Of a stretch of DNA of 30,403 nt, positions 22,847-30,345 are shown one piece after another. The stretch's first letter is position 1. Each line of letters begins with the position of its first letter. The position numbers and the translations under genes were made by a program. Source of the stretch: COE1 sp964445375 (GTDB lineage: Bacteria > Bacillota > Clostridia > Lachnospirales > Lachnospiraceae); contig CAYUKO010000030.1 in assembly GCA_964445375.1 (NCBI GenBank), positions 1 to 30,403 of the forward strand, given 5' to 3'. Under the pieces are notes generated by a model. It did no database searches and was not told the origin of the DNA. It saw nothing but the letters and a program-made list of their open reading frames with translations.

Positions 22847-23302
22847 CTATATCGTGAAATCATTCTCCTGCTTATATTCCACTGCCTTATCAAATACGCA
22901 TGCCAATACCTTACTGAACAATCCTGCGATCATAAATACCAGAATCAGAGTCGGCATTGCCACCGTCAGATAAACCAAGGTCCTGACGAAACAAAACGCT
23001 GCAATGATAAAGCTATAGGTTCCCATACGCTGCAGACTTATGACATTCTCCTTCACAAAACAGTCATCTGCCAATACGGTGCGAAATATCTTGCGCAATT
23101 CGCCAATGATAAGTATTGCCAAAATCCCAAGTATAAAGTAAAGAATAACTACTTCCCTATACTTCTCTAAGTAATTCTCATACTCAAAGAATTCTCCAAG
23201 CCACTTTATACTCCATGGAAGTGATACGGTTACTATCATGCCAGCAAAATACATAAAATCCAGTAAATACTTTGTAATGATTACCACTATTTCCTTCTTC
23301 AT
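22847..23302 (-). CDS. DUF2975 membrane protein
   Basis: This 151-residue protein has four predicted membrane helices, beginning IVVIITKYLLDFMYFAGMIV. Between helices 2 and 3 is a conserved-looking stretch, ELRKIFRTVLADDCFVKENV, with SLQRMGTYSFIIAAFC after it, characteristic of DUF2975. The ATG at 23302 is set by AAGGAGG 5 nt upstream and is preferred over a start twelve codons further up. It is first in the DUF2975-XRE-DUF4173 operon. The XRE pairing suggests a membrane-linked regulatory role, but no function is established for this family. Confidence 0.87.
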   Translation of the reverse strand: MKKEIVVIITKYLLDFMYFAGMIVTVSLPWSIKWLGEFFEYENYLEKYREVVILYFILGILAILIIGELRKIFRTVLADDCFVKENVISLQRMGTYSFIIAAFCFVRTLVYLTVAMPTLILVFMIAGLFSKVLACVFDKAVEYKQENDFTI

Positions 23303-23380
23303 AAAGTCCTCCTTCGTATTTTCCTCTATATATACCATAGCATTTTACATATTGTTTTGCAAGATGTTTTTATTGTTTTT

Positions 23381-23408
23381 CGATAAATCCATCCTGTAAG
23401 TCGATAAA
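23381..23408. promoter_or_regulatory. Direct repeats CGATAAA spaced 21 bp
   Basis: CGATAAA occurs at 23381-23387 and 23402-23408, exactly two helical turns apart, about 80 bp upstream of the DUF2975 start. Such spacing is common for tandem activator or response-regulator sites. The binding protein is unknown and chance is possible. Confidence 0.35.
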
Positions 23409-23412
23409 AACA

Positions 23413-23457
23413 CAAAAAAAATGCCACATCCGCGATTTTCACCACGGATGCAGCATT
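23413..23457 (-). terminator. Mannanase gene terminator
   Basis: On the minus strand AATGCTGCATCCG pairs with CGGATGTGGCATT through 13 positions, two of them G-U (plus-strand arms 23445-23457 and 23420-23432), followed by eight T residues. It lies about 30 bp after the mannanase stop. Confidence 0.88.
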
Positions 23458-23487
23458 CGTTTTCACACTGCTTTAAAGTATCTTTAA

Positions 23488-25377
23488 TTAGTATGCCTTT
23501 TTCGCTGTATTCTTGATACCGTATGTACTGTTGAATAATGTATCTCCCCAGCTTGTGAGACTTGAACCATCCCATGTGTTAGAAAGATCTAAGTATGCCC
23601 ATGTATCACCATTGCCTTTCCATGACCATCCCATGTATCCTGCGCCTCTTTCCTGGCAGTAGCTCATAATGGTATATTCATCAACATCACCATTTGTATG
23701 CTTACAACCGAATTCACCAATTACTAATGGTGCTCCAACTGCAAGAGCGTTATCAATGTTAGACTTTACGGTAGATGCATCACCACCTGCATATTCATAC
23801 ATGTGGATAGAGAACATCGTATCACCCTGGCTATCAGCACTCAGTACTTCACTACCATAATACTTGATAGAATCAGGATACTGTCCCCAACCTGCACAAT
23901 CAACCATTAATACATTCTTGATACCTGCGTTACGAAGCGACTGGATTGCACTCTTATATCCGCTTGCCCATGCGGCACCGTCCCATGTACCATACCATTC
24001 ATTTGCAATATTTACGATAACATAATCTGTATTTGCATTTAAAATGTCTTTGATTTCAATCCAGTAATTTACTGCATTGTTTAAATCTGATGTACTGTCA
24101 CTACCTGTTGCATCATGAATTTCTAATATACAGATAAGACCATTTGACTTACACCATGAAATAATATTGGAAACTTCTGATGCAGAAGTTTTTGTATACT
24201 GCTGACCATCTGCTAATACAACACGAACACAGTTTGCACCAAGATTTGCACACGCATTAATAGATGTCTGTGTATAATCTGTATACCATGCATGAGCAAC
24301 GTTTACACCTCTCATAACAAATTCATTGCCATTTGCAGTGTAAAGCTTTGTACCATCTGTATACATTCCGCCAGTAGATGATGAGCTTCCTGATACAGCC
24401 TCAACAGTCACATAGTCAAGTGCTGTATATCCCCACCCTGTAGATACACCAAACTTATGTGAGCCTGCTGATAAATAAGATGTTACTGTATAGGATTCCC
24501 ACTGATTACCTGATGTCTGAAGCGTTCCTGCTCCATTATCATCCAGATACAGATAATTCTCTTTGTAAGAATCTGCATTGGTTACAATCGTAATCTTATA
24601 GTCTCCTGCCTGTTCAATATTAAAGTTTACTTCACCCCAGCCGGAAACAAGATAAAGATATCCGTTTCCTGAGTAACCTGAGAAATAGCTGTCTACTTTA
24701 TTCTGGCCATTCTGCTCATAGAGATTAGCACTTTCAAATTCATATCTGGAAGAAGAAGTGCTGGTATTACCAGAATTTCCAGTATTGCTGTCATTGCCCT
24801 GACTGCTGTCATCCTGATTATTATTGTTATCATTATCACTGCTGTCAGAACTGTCTGAACTGTCTGAATCACTAGAAGAATCATCACTTACTGTGAATGT
24901 TGATTCAACCTTTACATAGTCCAGTGCCGTATATCCCCAGCTTGAAGATACACCAAACTTGTGTGTTCCTGCTGAAAGATAAGATGTTACGGTATAAGTC
25001 CCCCAGTTGTTTCCTGATGTCTGAAGAGTTCCTGCTCCGTTGTCATCAAGATATAACCAGTTCTCTTTATAAGAATCTGCATTGGTTGCGATTGTTAACT
25101 TGTACTCTCCATCCTGAGGTACGGTAAAATTAACCTCTCCCCAGCCAGATACCAGATAAAGATATCCGCTTCCGGAATATCCGGAAAACATGGATGAATC
25201 AATGTAATTGCTTCCATTCTGCTCATATTTGTTTGCATCCTCGAATTCAATTACCTCACTGTAGATGCTGTCATTACCCGCGGCGTTTACTGTCTGACCC
25301 GTAAATCCAAAGCTCATGGATACGAGTGCTGCTGTCCCAACTAAAAATGATAGAACGCTTTTGAGTTTCTTTCTCAT
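23488..25377 (-). CDS. Secreted beta-mannanase, CBM35-CBM35-GH5 subfamily 8
   Basis: This 629-residue enzyme should cut beta-1,4-mannan or glucomannan outside the cell. A signal peptide (about 1-32) is followed by two CBM35-like mannan-binding modules (45-159 and 212-326) joined by a Ser/Asp/Asn-rich linker (160-210), then a GH5 barrel (338-615). The barrel has MRGVNVAHAWYTDYTQTSIN, ILEIHDATGSDS, acid/base Glu460 in NIANEWYGTWDG, VDCAGWGQYPDS, HMYEYAGGDASTVKSNID, and nucleophile Glu555 in LVIGEFGCKH. These closely follow Bacillus GH5_8 mannanases as I remember them. There is no LPXTG or SLH anchor, so it is probably released or held through its CBMs. GGAGG precedes the ATG. It is monocistronic, with a palindrome in its promoter region. 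Confidence 0.93.
   Translation of the reverse strand: MRKKLKSVLSFLVGTAALVSMSFGFTGQTVNAAGNDSIYSEVIEFEDANKYEQNGSNYIDSSMFSGYSGSGYLYLVSGWGEVNFTVPQDGEYKLTIATNADSYKENWLYLDDNGAGTLQTSGNNWGTYTVTSYLSAGTHKFGVSSSWGYTALDYVKVESTFTVSDDSSSDSDSSDSSDSSDNDNNNNQDDSSQGNDSNTGNSGNTSTSSSRYEFESANLYEQNGQNKVDSYFSGYSGNGYLYLVSGWGEVNFNIEQAGDYKITIVTNADSYKENYLYLDDNGAGTLQTSGNQWESYTVTSYLSAGSHKFGVSTGWGYTALDYVTVEAVSGSSSSTGGMYTDGTKLYTANGNEFVMRGVNVAHAWYTDYTQTSINACANLGANCVRVVLADGQQYTKTSASEVSNIISWCKSNGLICILEIHDATGSDSTSDLNNAVNYWIEIKDILNANTDYVIVNIANEWYGTWDGAAWASGYKSAIQSLRNAGIKNVLMVDCAGWGQYPDSIKYYGSEVLSADSQGDTMFSIHMYEYAGGDASTVKSNIDNALAVGAPLVIGEFGCKHTNGDVDEYTIMSYCQERGAGYMGWSWKGNGDTWAYLDLSNTWDGSSLTSWGDTLFNSTYGIKNTAKKAY
24400..24744 (-). 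repeat. Duplicated CBM35 module, copy B (partner at 24901-25245)
   Basis: The two CBM35-coding segments (24400-24744 and 24901-25245) are direct repeats with roughly 80 percent identity by eye at the DNA level and higher in the protein. Shared blocks include YLYLVSGWGEVNF and YLDDNGAGTLQTSG, which suggests internal duplication. The figure is an estimate, not an alignment. Confidence 0.8.
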
Positions 25378-25434
25378 AGATTACCTCCAAAAATATTTCT
25401 GCTAAAAAAGATTATTGGTTTTCACATAAAAGAT

Positions 25435-25444
25435 TTGCCGGCAA
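25435..25444. promoter_or_regulatory. LacI/GalR-type operator candidate upstream of the mannanase gene
   Basis: TTGCCGGCAA is a perfect 10-bp palindrome with a central CG step, the usual form of LacI/GalR-family operators. It stands out as a GC-rich island in AT-rich DNA about 60 bp before the mannanase ATG. A sugar-responsive repressor would suit a mannan-degrading gene, but no such regulator is in the window. Confidence 0.45.
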
Positions 25445-25663
25445 GTTTTTACTTTTATGTTAACAATAATTTAACTTAATTTTAACATTAAAACAATAGA
25501 TATTTTAACCATTATTTGTTCATTTTTATTATCAATATTAAACAAAACAAGCTAAATTTGTCATTTTTAGCTAGGCGAAAATAGCAAAAACATAGAAATC
25601 CTTTGTGCAAAAGAGCAATTTTTTAACTTTTACTTTAAATCTTTTTTAATCTCTGCACACGTA

Positions 25664-25696
25664 TAAAAAAAGGCAGAACCTTTAAAAATCCTGCCT
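25664..25696 (-). terminator. spoVAD terminator
   Basis: On the minus strand AGGCAGGA and TTCTGCCT (plus-strand arms 25689-25696 and 25671-25678) pair over 8 bp with one G-U, a 10-nt loop and seven T residues after it. It lies just downstream of the spoVAD stop. Confidence 0.8.
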
Positions 25697-25723
25697 AAAA
25701 ATAATATTTTTTACTCTGTAATG

Positions 25724-26788
25724 CTACACAATCGCCTCTATTACCACACCATGTGAGATTCCTGGTACATTCTGCCCCTCATTAAAGCTTGTTTTATTCA
25801 ACAACGCTCCTGTTGGCAGAAAGAGAATACGCTTCCACTCTCCATTTTCGATTTTCTTCAAAAGATACGCAGATAGAACGGTTGCTGCACAGCCGCAGCC
25901 ACTTCCTCCCGCATGAACATCCTGTTTCTCTGTATCATACATCAACAGACCACAATCATAATAGCGGTCGCTGATGTCTATCTTCTTTTCTTCTAGCAGC
26001 GTAAAAAGAGCCTCTTTTCCTACATTCCCCAAATCGCCGGTAATAATTGCATCATAATCCTTTGCCGAACGTCCAAAATCGGAAAAGTTGGTATAAATCA
26101 AATCCGCCGCTGCCGGTGCCATGGCACATCCCATATTAAAAGAATCCTTAATTCCATAATCTACAATTTTGCCCGGTGTCACTCCGGTAATTCCTATCTT
26201 ACACTTATAATTATCTTTTGCAGCCTTCGCCTTACTCGTAAGAATCGAAGACTGCAAAATGAAACCTGCACTTCCTGTCACAGTCCATGATGCATATAAC
26301 GGTCGCTGCCCCCCGTATTCCAACGGAAAACGGAATTCCTTCTGCGCACTCGCATAGTGGCTTGACGTCAGACACAATACCGTATCTGCATATCCAGCCG
26401 CGACCGCCATACTACCAAGACAAAGTGACTCTCCACAGGTAGAGCAGGCTCCAAATAAACCAAAAAGCGGAATCTGATAATCCAAAACGCCAAAAGAACT
26501 TGCTATCGACTGTCCAAGCAAATCACCGGCAAAAAGATAGCGAACATCCTTTGCCTCTAATCCTGTTTTTTCCAGCGTTAATGCAATCGCTTCACTTTGC
26601 AACGCACTTTCTGCCTTTTCCCATGAATCCGCACCAAACATATCATTCTTATCATTGCCTACTTTATCAAAATACTGTCCGAGTGGACCACTTCCTTCAT
26701 TCTGTCCTACAACAGAACCACTTCCTTTTATTAAAACAGGATTACCAAAAGCAATGCTTGCCTTTCCTATTGACTGATTCTCGCCCAT
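25724..26788 (-). CDS. spoVAD: Stage V sporulation protein AD
   Basis: SpoVAD binds dipicolinic acid and is part of the forespore SpoVA complex; its fold is thiolase-like. The protein (354 residues from the chosen start) has SIGKASIAFGNPVLIKGSGS, VVGQNEGSGPLGQYFD, SWEKAESALQSEA, LFAGDLLGQSIASSF, and GACSTCGESLCLGSMAVAAG with the thiolase-type cysteine region. The end is FNEGQNVPGISHGVVIEAIV. AAGGAGG is 6 nt before the ATG at 26788 and 3 nt before one at 26791; a longer frame to 26839 lacks a ribosome site. It is a single-gene unit; spoVAE is at 18286 and spoVAC is not seen. Confidence 0.94.
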   Translation of the reverse strand: MGENQSIGKASIAFGNPVLIKGSGSVVGQNEGSGPLGQYFDKVGNDKNDMFGADSWEKAESALQSEAIALTLEKTGLEAKDVRYLFAGDLLGQSIASSFGVLDYQIPLFGLFGACSTCGESLCLGSMAVAAGYADTVLCLTSSHYASAQKEFRFPLEYGGQRPLYASWTVTGSAGFILQSSILTSKAKAAKDNYKCKIGITGVTPGKIVDYGIKDSFNMGCAMAPAAADLIYTNFSDFGRSAKDYDAIITGDLGNVGKEALFTLLEEKKIDISDRYYDCGLLMYDTEKQDVHAGGSGCGCAATVLSAYLLKKIENGEWKRILFLPTGALLNKTSFNEGQNVPGISHGVVIEAIV

Positions 26789-26917
26789 CATCTTCCTCCT
26801 TGTCACTACCGCCGAATTAAAACATATATCTATACTCATTTTCTCCTTAACGAAAAGAACTATTCAAAAATAATTCAATATCGTTTCTTTTCGACCATCA
26901 GACATTTTTCGACTTTC

Positions 26918-26985
26918 TTTGACAATTGTTAATTTTTTATCCTAGTTAACATACTATTGTCAAACTTTATTTTATCCATTATAAT
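26918..26985 (+). promoter_or_regulatory. Promoter and inverted repeat upstream of the SDR gene
   Basis: TTGTCA (26957-26962), a 17-bp spacer and a perfect TATAAT (26980-26985) form a strong sigma-A promoter, with transcription starting near 26992. An inverted repeat TTTGACA (26918-26924) and TGTCAAA (26958-26964) has its right arm on the -35, which is suitable for repression. Confidence 0.65.
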
Positions 26986-27021
26986 AATGCTTAACAAAAA
27001 TATATTGAAGGAGTGACAGCT

Positions 27022-27822
27022 ATGGGATTTTTAACAGGAAAGACAGCAATTATTACAGGCGCAGGGCGTGCCGTTTTAAGTGACGGAAGATGTGGTTCCA
27101 TTGGATACGGCATCGCTACCGCTTATGCCAAAGAAGGCGCAAATCTAGTCATTACCGGACGTAATGTAGAAAAATTAAATGCTGCCAAAGAAGAATTGGA
27201 GCGTTTATATAACATTCATGTATTAACTGTTCAGGCAGATGTCAATGCCGGTGCCGACAACGAAGCTGTGGTAAATCAAGTTATCGAGAAGACCATCGAA
27301 ACCTTTGGACGAATTGATGTTTTAATCAACAATGCCCAGGCTTCTGCTTCCGGCGTCACACTTGCCGACCACACAACAGAACAATTTAATCTGGCAATGT
27401 ATTCAGGCCTCTATGCCGCATTTTATTATATGAAGGCATGCTATCCACATCTTGCAAAGACCAAAGGAAGTGTCATCAACTTCGCTTCCGGTGCCGGACT
27501 CTTTGGCAACTTTGGCCAGTGTGCTTACGCTGCTGCCAAGGAAGGAATTCGTGGACTCACCCGAGTTGCAGCTACCGAATGGGCAAAAGACGATATCAAT
27601 GTCAATATCGTATGTCCTCTTGCATGGACTTCACAGCTTGAACAGTTCCAGAATGCTTATCCGGATGCCTTTGAAAAGAACGTACACACACCTCCAGCAG
27701 GACACTTTGGCGATGCAGAGCTTGAAATCGGCCGTGTCTGTGTGCAGTTAGCTTCTCCTGATTTCAAATACATGACCGGAGAAACGCTCACCCTGGAAGG
27801 CGGACTCGGTCAAAGACCATAA
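27022..27822 (+). CDS. Short-chain dehydrogenase/reductase with extended Gly-rich loop
   Basis: This 266-residue NAD(P)-dependent oxidoreductase has the SDR Rossmann fold and the catalytic set Ser156 (INFASGAG), Tyr169 and Lys173 (YAAAK). The nucleotide loop is unusual: after TGAGR there are about ten extra residues (AVLSDGRCGS) before IGYGIA, where most SDRs have TGxxxGxG. NNAQ replaces the common NNAG. The C-terminal YMTGETLTLEGGLGQRP is a normal SDR end. AAGGAG is 9 nt before the ATG at 27022. The gene is monocistronic, divergent from spoVAD, with a terminator shared with trpS. Substrate unknown; 3-oxoacyl or alcohol substrates are possible. Confidence 0.9.
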   Translation: MGFLTGKTAIITGAGRAVLSDGRCGSIGYGIATAYAKEGANLVITGRNVEKLNAAKEELERLYNIHVLTVQADVNAGADNEAVVNQVIEKTIETFGRIDVLINNAQASASGVTLADHTTEQFNLAMYSGLYAAFYYMKACYPHLAKTKGSVINFASGAGLFGNFGQCAYAAAKEGIRGLTRVAATEWAKDDINVNIVCPLAWTSQLEQFQNAYPDAFEKNVHTPPAGHFGDAELEIGRVCVQLASPDFKYMTGETLTLEGGLGQRP

Positions 27823-27833
27823 ATCATAGTAAA

Positions 27834-27876
27834 AAGCCCACTGACAATTTTCTTTTTGTCAATGGGCTTATTTTTT
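27834..27876. terminator. Bidirectional terminator between the SDR gene and trpS
   Basis: AAGCCCACTGACAA (27834-27847) and TTGTCAATGGGCTT (27856-27869) pair over 14 positions with one mismatch, followed by ATTTTTT. The AT-rich flank on the other side lets it serve the convergent trpS gene. Confidence 0.87.
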
Positions 27877-27887
27877 ACTACTTTATC

Positions 27888-28973
27888 TTATTTCTCATAC
27901 TTCTCGCTCTGTGCTTTTATCAGCTCAGCATCATCAAAGTAATTAATTCTCATGGCACTCTTAACCTCGGAAAGTGTCTGTGCAGCAACTTCTCTTGCTT
28001 CCTCGCTTCCCTTCTTTAAGATATTGTAGATTTCAGGAATATCCTTCTCATATTCTGCTCTTCTGTTTCTGATTGGCTCTAATTCCTCCTGTAATACATT
28101 GTTGAGGAACTTCTTAACCTTTACATCACCTAATCCGCCTCTTGTATAATGAGCCTTCAGCTCATCAAGATTGGCATAGTCAGGTAAGTATCTTTCAAAA
28201 TGTTCAGGCTTGCTAAATGCATCCAGATAAGTAAATACGGTGTTACCTTCAATATGTCCCGGATCACTAACCTGTAAGTGAAGAGGGTCTGTATACATGC
28301 TCATAACCTTCGTTCTTACTTCATCTGCACTATCTGCAAGGTAGATACAGTTGCCAAGTGACTTACTCATCTTAGCCTTTCCATCAATACCTGGAAGTCT
28401 CTTACATGCATTGTTGTCTGGTAATAATACTTCCGGCTCAACTAATACTGGAGCATATACCGAGTTAAACTTATGTACGATTTCCTTAGTCTGCTCAATC
28501 ATTGGAAGCTGGTCTTCTCCAACTGGAACTGTCGTTGCCTTAAATGCTGTAATATCAGCCGCCTGACTGATTGGATAGGTAAAGAATCCAACCGGAATGC
28601 TTGTTTCAAAGTTTCTCATCTGAATCTCTGTCTTAACGGTCGGATTACGCTGTAATCTTGACACTGTAACCAGATTCATATAATAGAAGGAAAGCTCACA
28701 AAGCTCTGCAATCTGTGACTGAATAAATAAGGTAGACTTTGCCGGATCAAGTCCGCATGATAAATAATCTAACGCTACCTCGATTACGTTCTGTCTTACC
28801 TTTTCCGGATTATCTGCATTGTCTGTTAATGCCTGCGCATCCGCAATCATAATAAAAATCTTCTCAAACTGTCCTGAATTCTGTAATTCTACTCTTCTCT
28901 TTAAGGAGCCTGCATAATGTCCTACGTGCAGTCTTCCTGTCGGTCTGTCACCTGTTAAAATAATCTTGCCCAT
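27888..28973 (-). CDS. trpS: Tryptophan-tRNA ligase
   Basis: TrpRS charges tRNA-Trp in the cytoplasm. The 361-residue protein is a class I synthetase with a HIGH-type motif (TGDRPTGRLHVGHYAG), IADAQALTDNA, YPISQAADITAFKATTVPVG EDQ in the tryptophan pocket region, and the KMSKS motif in GKAKMSKSLGN. Length is slightly above the usual 330-340, as in several Clostridia. GGAGG precedes the ATG. No T-box specifier or antiterminator sequence was seen in the short upstream gap, but an 11-bp hairpin is present. It is a single-gene unit. Confidence 0.96.
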   Translation of the reverse strand: MGKIILTGDRPTGRLHVGHYAGSLKRRVELQNSGQFEKIFIMIADAQALTDNADNPEKVRQNVIEVALDYLSCGLDPAKSTLFIQSQIAELCELSFYYMNLVTVSRLQRNPTVKTEIQMRNFETSIPVGFFTYPISQAADITAFKATTVPVGEDQLPMIEQTKEIVHKFNSVYAPVLVEPEVLLPDNNACKRLPGIDGKAKMSKSLGNCIYLADSADEVRTKVMSMYTDPLHLQVSDPGHIEGNTVFTYLDAFSKPEHFERYLPDYANLDELKAHYTRGGLGDVKVKKFLNNVLQEELEPIRNRRAEYEKDIPEIYNILKKGSEEAREVAAQTLSEVKSAMRINYFDDAELIKAQSEKYEK

Positions 28974-28996
28974 TTTATACCTCCAAAATATAGAAA

Positions 28997-29022
28997 GCTC
29001 CTATCCTATACAGGATAAGAGC
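28997..29022 (-). promoter_or_regulatory. Hairpin in the trpS leader
   Basis: On the minus strand GCTCTTATCCT and AGGATAGGAGC (plus-strand arms 29012-29022 and 28997-29007) pair over 11 bp with one U-G and a 4-nt loop, followed by TTTCTATATTTT. It could be the terminator of the upstream AAA gene (stop 29091) or a leader control for trpS, whose ATG is 24 bp away. Confidence 0.6.
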
Positions 29023-29090
29023 CTGTTTTGCTCTCTACAGAATAGCATTTATCATCTGCTTCGTCAAGTTTTCCATAAAGGATTCCTTGA

Positions 29091-30290
29091 TTACTCCTGC
29101 AATAGAAATTGGATAATATTCTTATGCATAATTCCATTTCTGCTTAAATCAACCAAATCTCCACTAATTACATATTTGGGATAATTATCCGCTACTTTCT
29201 CTAAATTGCCGAATTCCCGCTCCATATCGTGTTCGTTAATCAAGTATGCAACCTGAATATATAGTTTTTCTGTTCCCTTATAACATATAAAGTCTATTTC
29301 CTGCTCATCCAGTTTGCCAACCTGTACCTCATATCCCCGGCTTAACATTTCCAGATATATCACATTCTCAAACAGCTTACTCGAATCTATCAATTCACTC
29401 TTTTTAACAATATTACGTAATCCCACATCCACTGCATAATATTTCTCTGTGGATGCAAGAATATTTTTGCCCTTGATATCGTATCTGCTTGCGTTAAACA
29501 AAATGAAGGCTTCTTTAAAATAATCAACATAATTTAATAAAGTAGCTGTTGAAATCTTCATACCTTCCGAAGTAAGCCGCCCACTGATATTTCTACCCGA
29601 AAATGGATTTCCAATATTATCAAGCAGAAATTCCAATGTTCTTTTTAAAATAGAAATATCTTTTACGTTATGTCTTTCCACAATATCTCTAATCACAATT
29701 GCCTCATAGATATCACGTAAATATGCTTCTATCGCCTGCTCATCCTGCAAAACAAATCTTTGCGGAAATCCACCATATTTCAAATAGTCCGCAAATAACT
29801 TTTCATCTGATTGAAATGTCCCTTGCTCCATCAGAAACTCTTTCATCTCTGACAAAGAAAACGGGTAGACTTTCATCTGTATATATCTGCCTGAAAGCAA
29901 CGTTGCCAATTCACCAGAGAGCAGCTTTGAGTTCGAGCCTGTAATATAAATATCACAATCATAATCAACACGGAAAGAATTAATTGCCTTTTCCCATTCC
30001 TGTACCATCTGTATCTCATCCAACATAATATATACTTTGCCTTCCAGACTGTTCACCTTTTGATTCACATATTCATACAAACTTTCTGCATTACGTATGG
30101 ATGCAAATTTCATGGATTCCATATTAATTTCAATAAAATTCTCTTTCGAAACTCCATCTTCTATCAATATCTTCTTAATCTGTGACAACAATACTGTTTT
30201 TCCCGATCTTCGTACTCCCACAAATACTTTAATAATATCCTGATTGATAAATGGCTTTACCTTATCAAGATATCTTTTTCTAATAACCAA
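29091..30290 (-). CDS. AAA-family ATPase with DUF4143 domain
   Basis: The 399-residue protein has an N-terminal AAA_14 ATPase and a C-terminal DUF4143 region. Walker A is VGVRRSGKTVLL (about 24-35), Walker B is YIMLDEIQ, and sensor 1 lies in DIYITGSNSKLLSGELAT. Typical C-terminal segments are LLNYVDYFKEAFILFNASRY and VDVGLRN, with a PD-(D/E)XK-like EIDFICYKGTEKLYIQVAYL (Glu, Asp and Gln in place of Lys). The TTG start at 30290 follows GAGGGTG, and a strong promoter lies at 30317-30345. Such genes are very common and often exchanged in gut Firmicutes. A defence or toxin-linked role has been suggested for relatives, but the function is not established. Confidence 0.9.
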   Translation of the reverse strand: MVIRKRYLDKVKPFINQDIIKVFVGVRRSGKTVLLSQIKKILIEDGVSKENFIEINMESMKFASIRNAESLYEYVNQKVNSLEGKVYIMLDEIQMVQEWEKAINSFRVDYDCDIYITGSNSKLLSGELATLLSGRYIQMKVYPFSLSEMKEFLMEQGTFQSDEKLFADYLKYGGFPQRFVLQDEQAIEAYLRDIYEAIVIRDIVERHNVKDISILKRTLEFLLDNIGNPFSGRNISGRLTSEGMKISTATLLNYVDYFKEAFILFNASRYDIKGKNILASTEKYYAVDVGLRNIVKKSELIDSSKLFENVIYLEMLSRGYEVQVGKLDEQEIDFICYKGTEKLYIQVAYLINEHDMEREFGNLEKVADNYPKYVISGDLVDLSRNGIMHKNIIQFLLQE

Positions 30291-30316
30291 AGTATCACCC
30301 TCTGTCTTTTTGTTAC

Positions 30317-30345
30317 ATTATATCAAACATTTTCTCTTTATACAA
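30317..30345 (-). promoter_or_regulatory. Promoter of the AAA/DUF4143 gene
   Basis: On the minus strand TTGTAT (30340-30345), a 17-bp spacer and a perfect TATAAT (30317-30322) form a strong sigma-A promoter about 20 nt upstream of the likely transcription start. Beyond it, 30346-30403 is AT-rich with nothing else recognised. Confidence 0.65.

Larger units (their letters stand above)
25378..25723. promoter_or_regulatory. Intergenic region upstream of the mannanase gene
   Basis: This 346-bp AT-rich gap contains the mannanase ribosome site (GGAGG at 25383-25387 on the minus strand), a perfect TTGCCGGCAA palindrome (25435-25444), flanking inverted arms ACATAAAAG/CTTTTATGT (25424-25432, 25452-25460) and the spoVAD terminator (25671-25696). 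A -35/-10 pair such as TTGTTT-N17-TAAATT is possible on the minus strand but weak. I see no gene in it. Confidence 0.6.

Noticed and set aside
28974..29090. T-box riboswitch upstream of trpS
   Set aside because: The gap is only 117 bp and lacks the GGGUGGNACCGCG T-box sequence and a long specifier hairpin.
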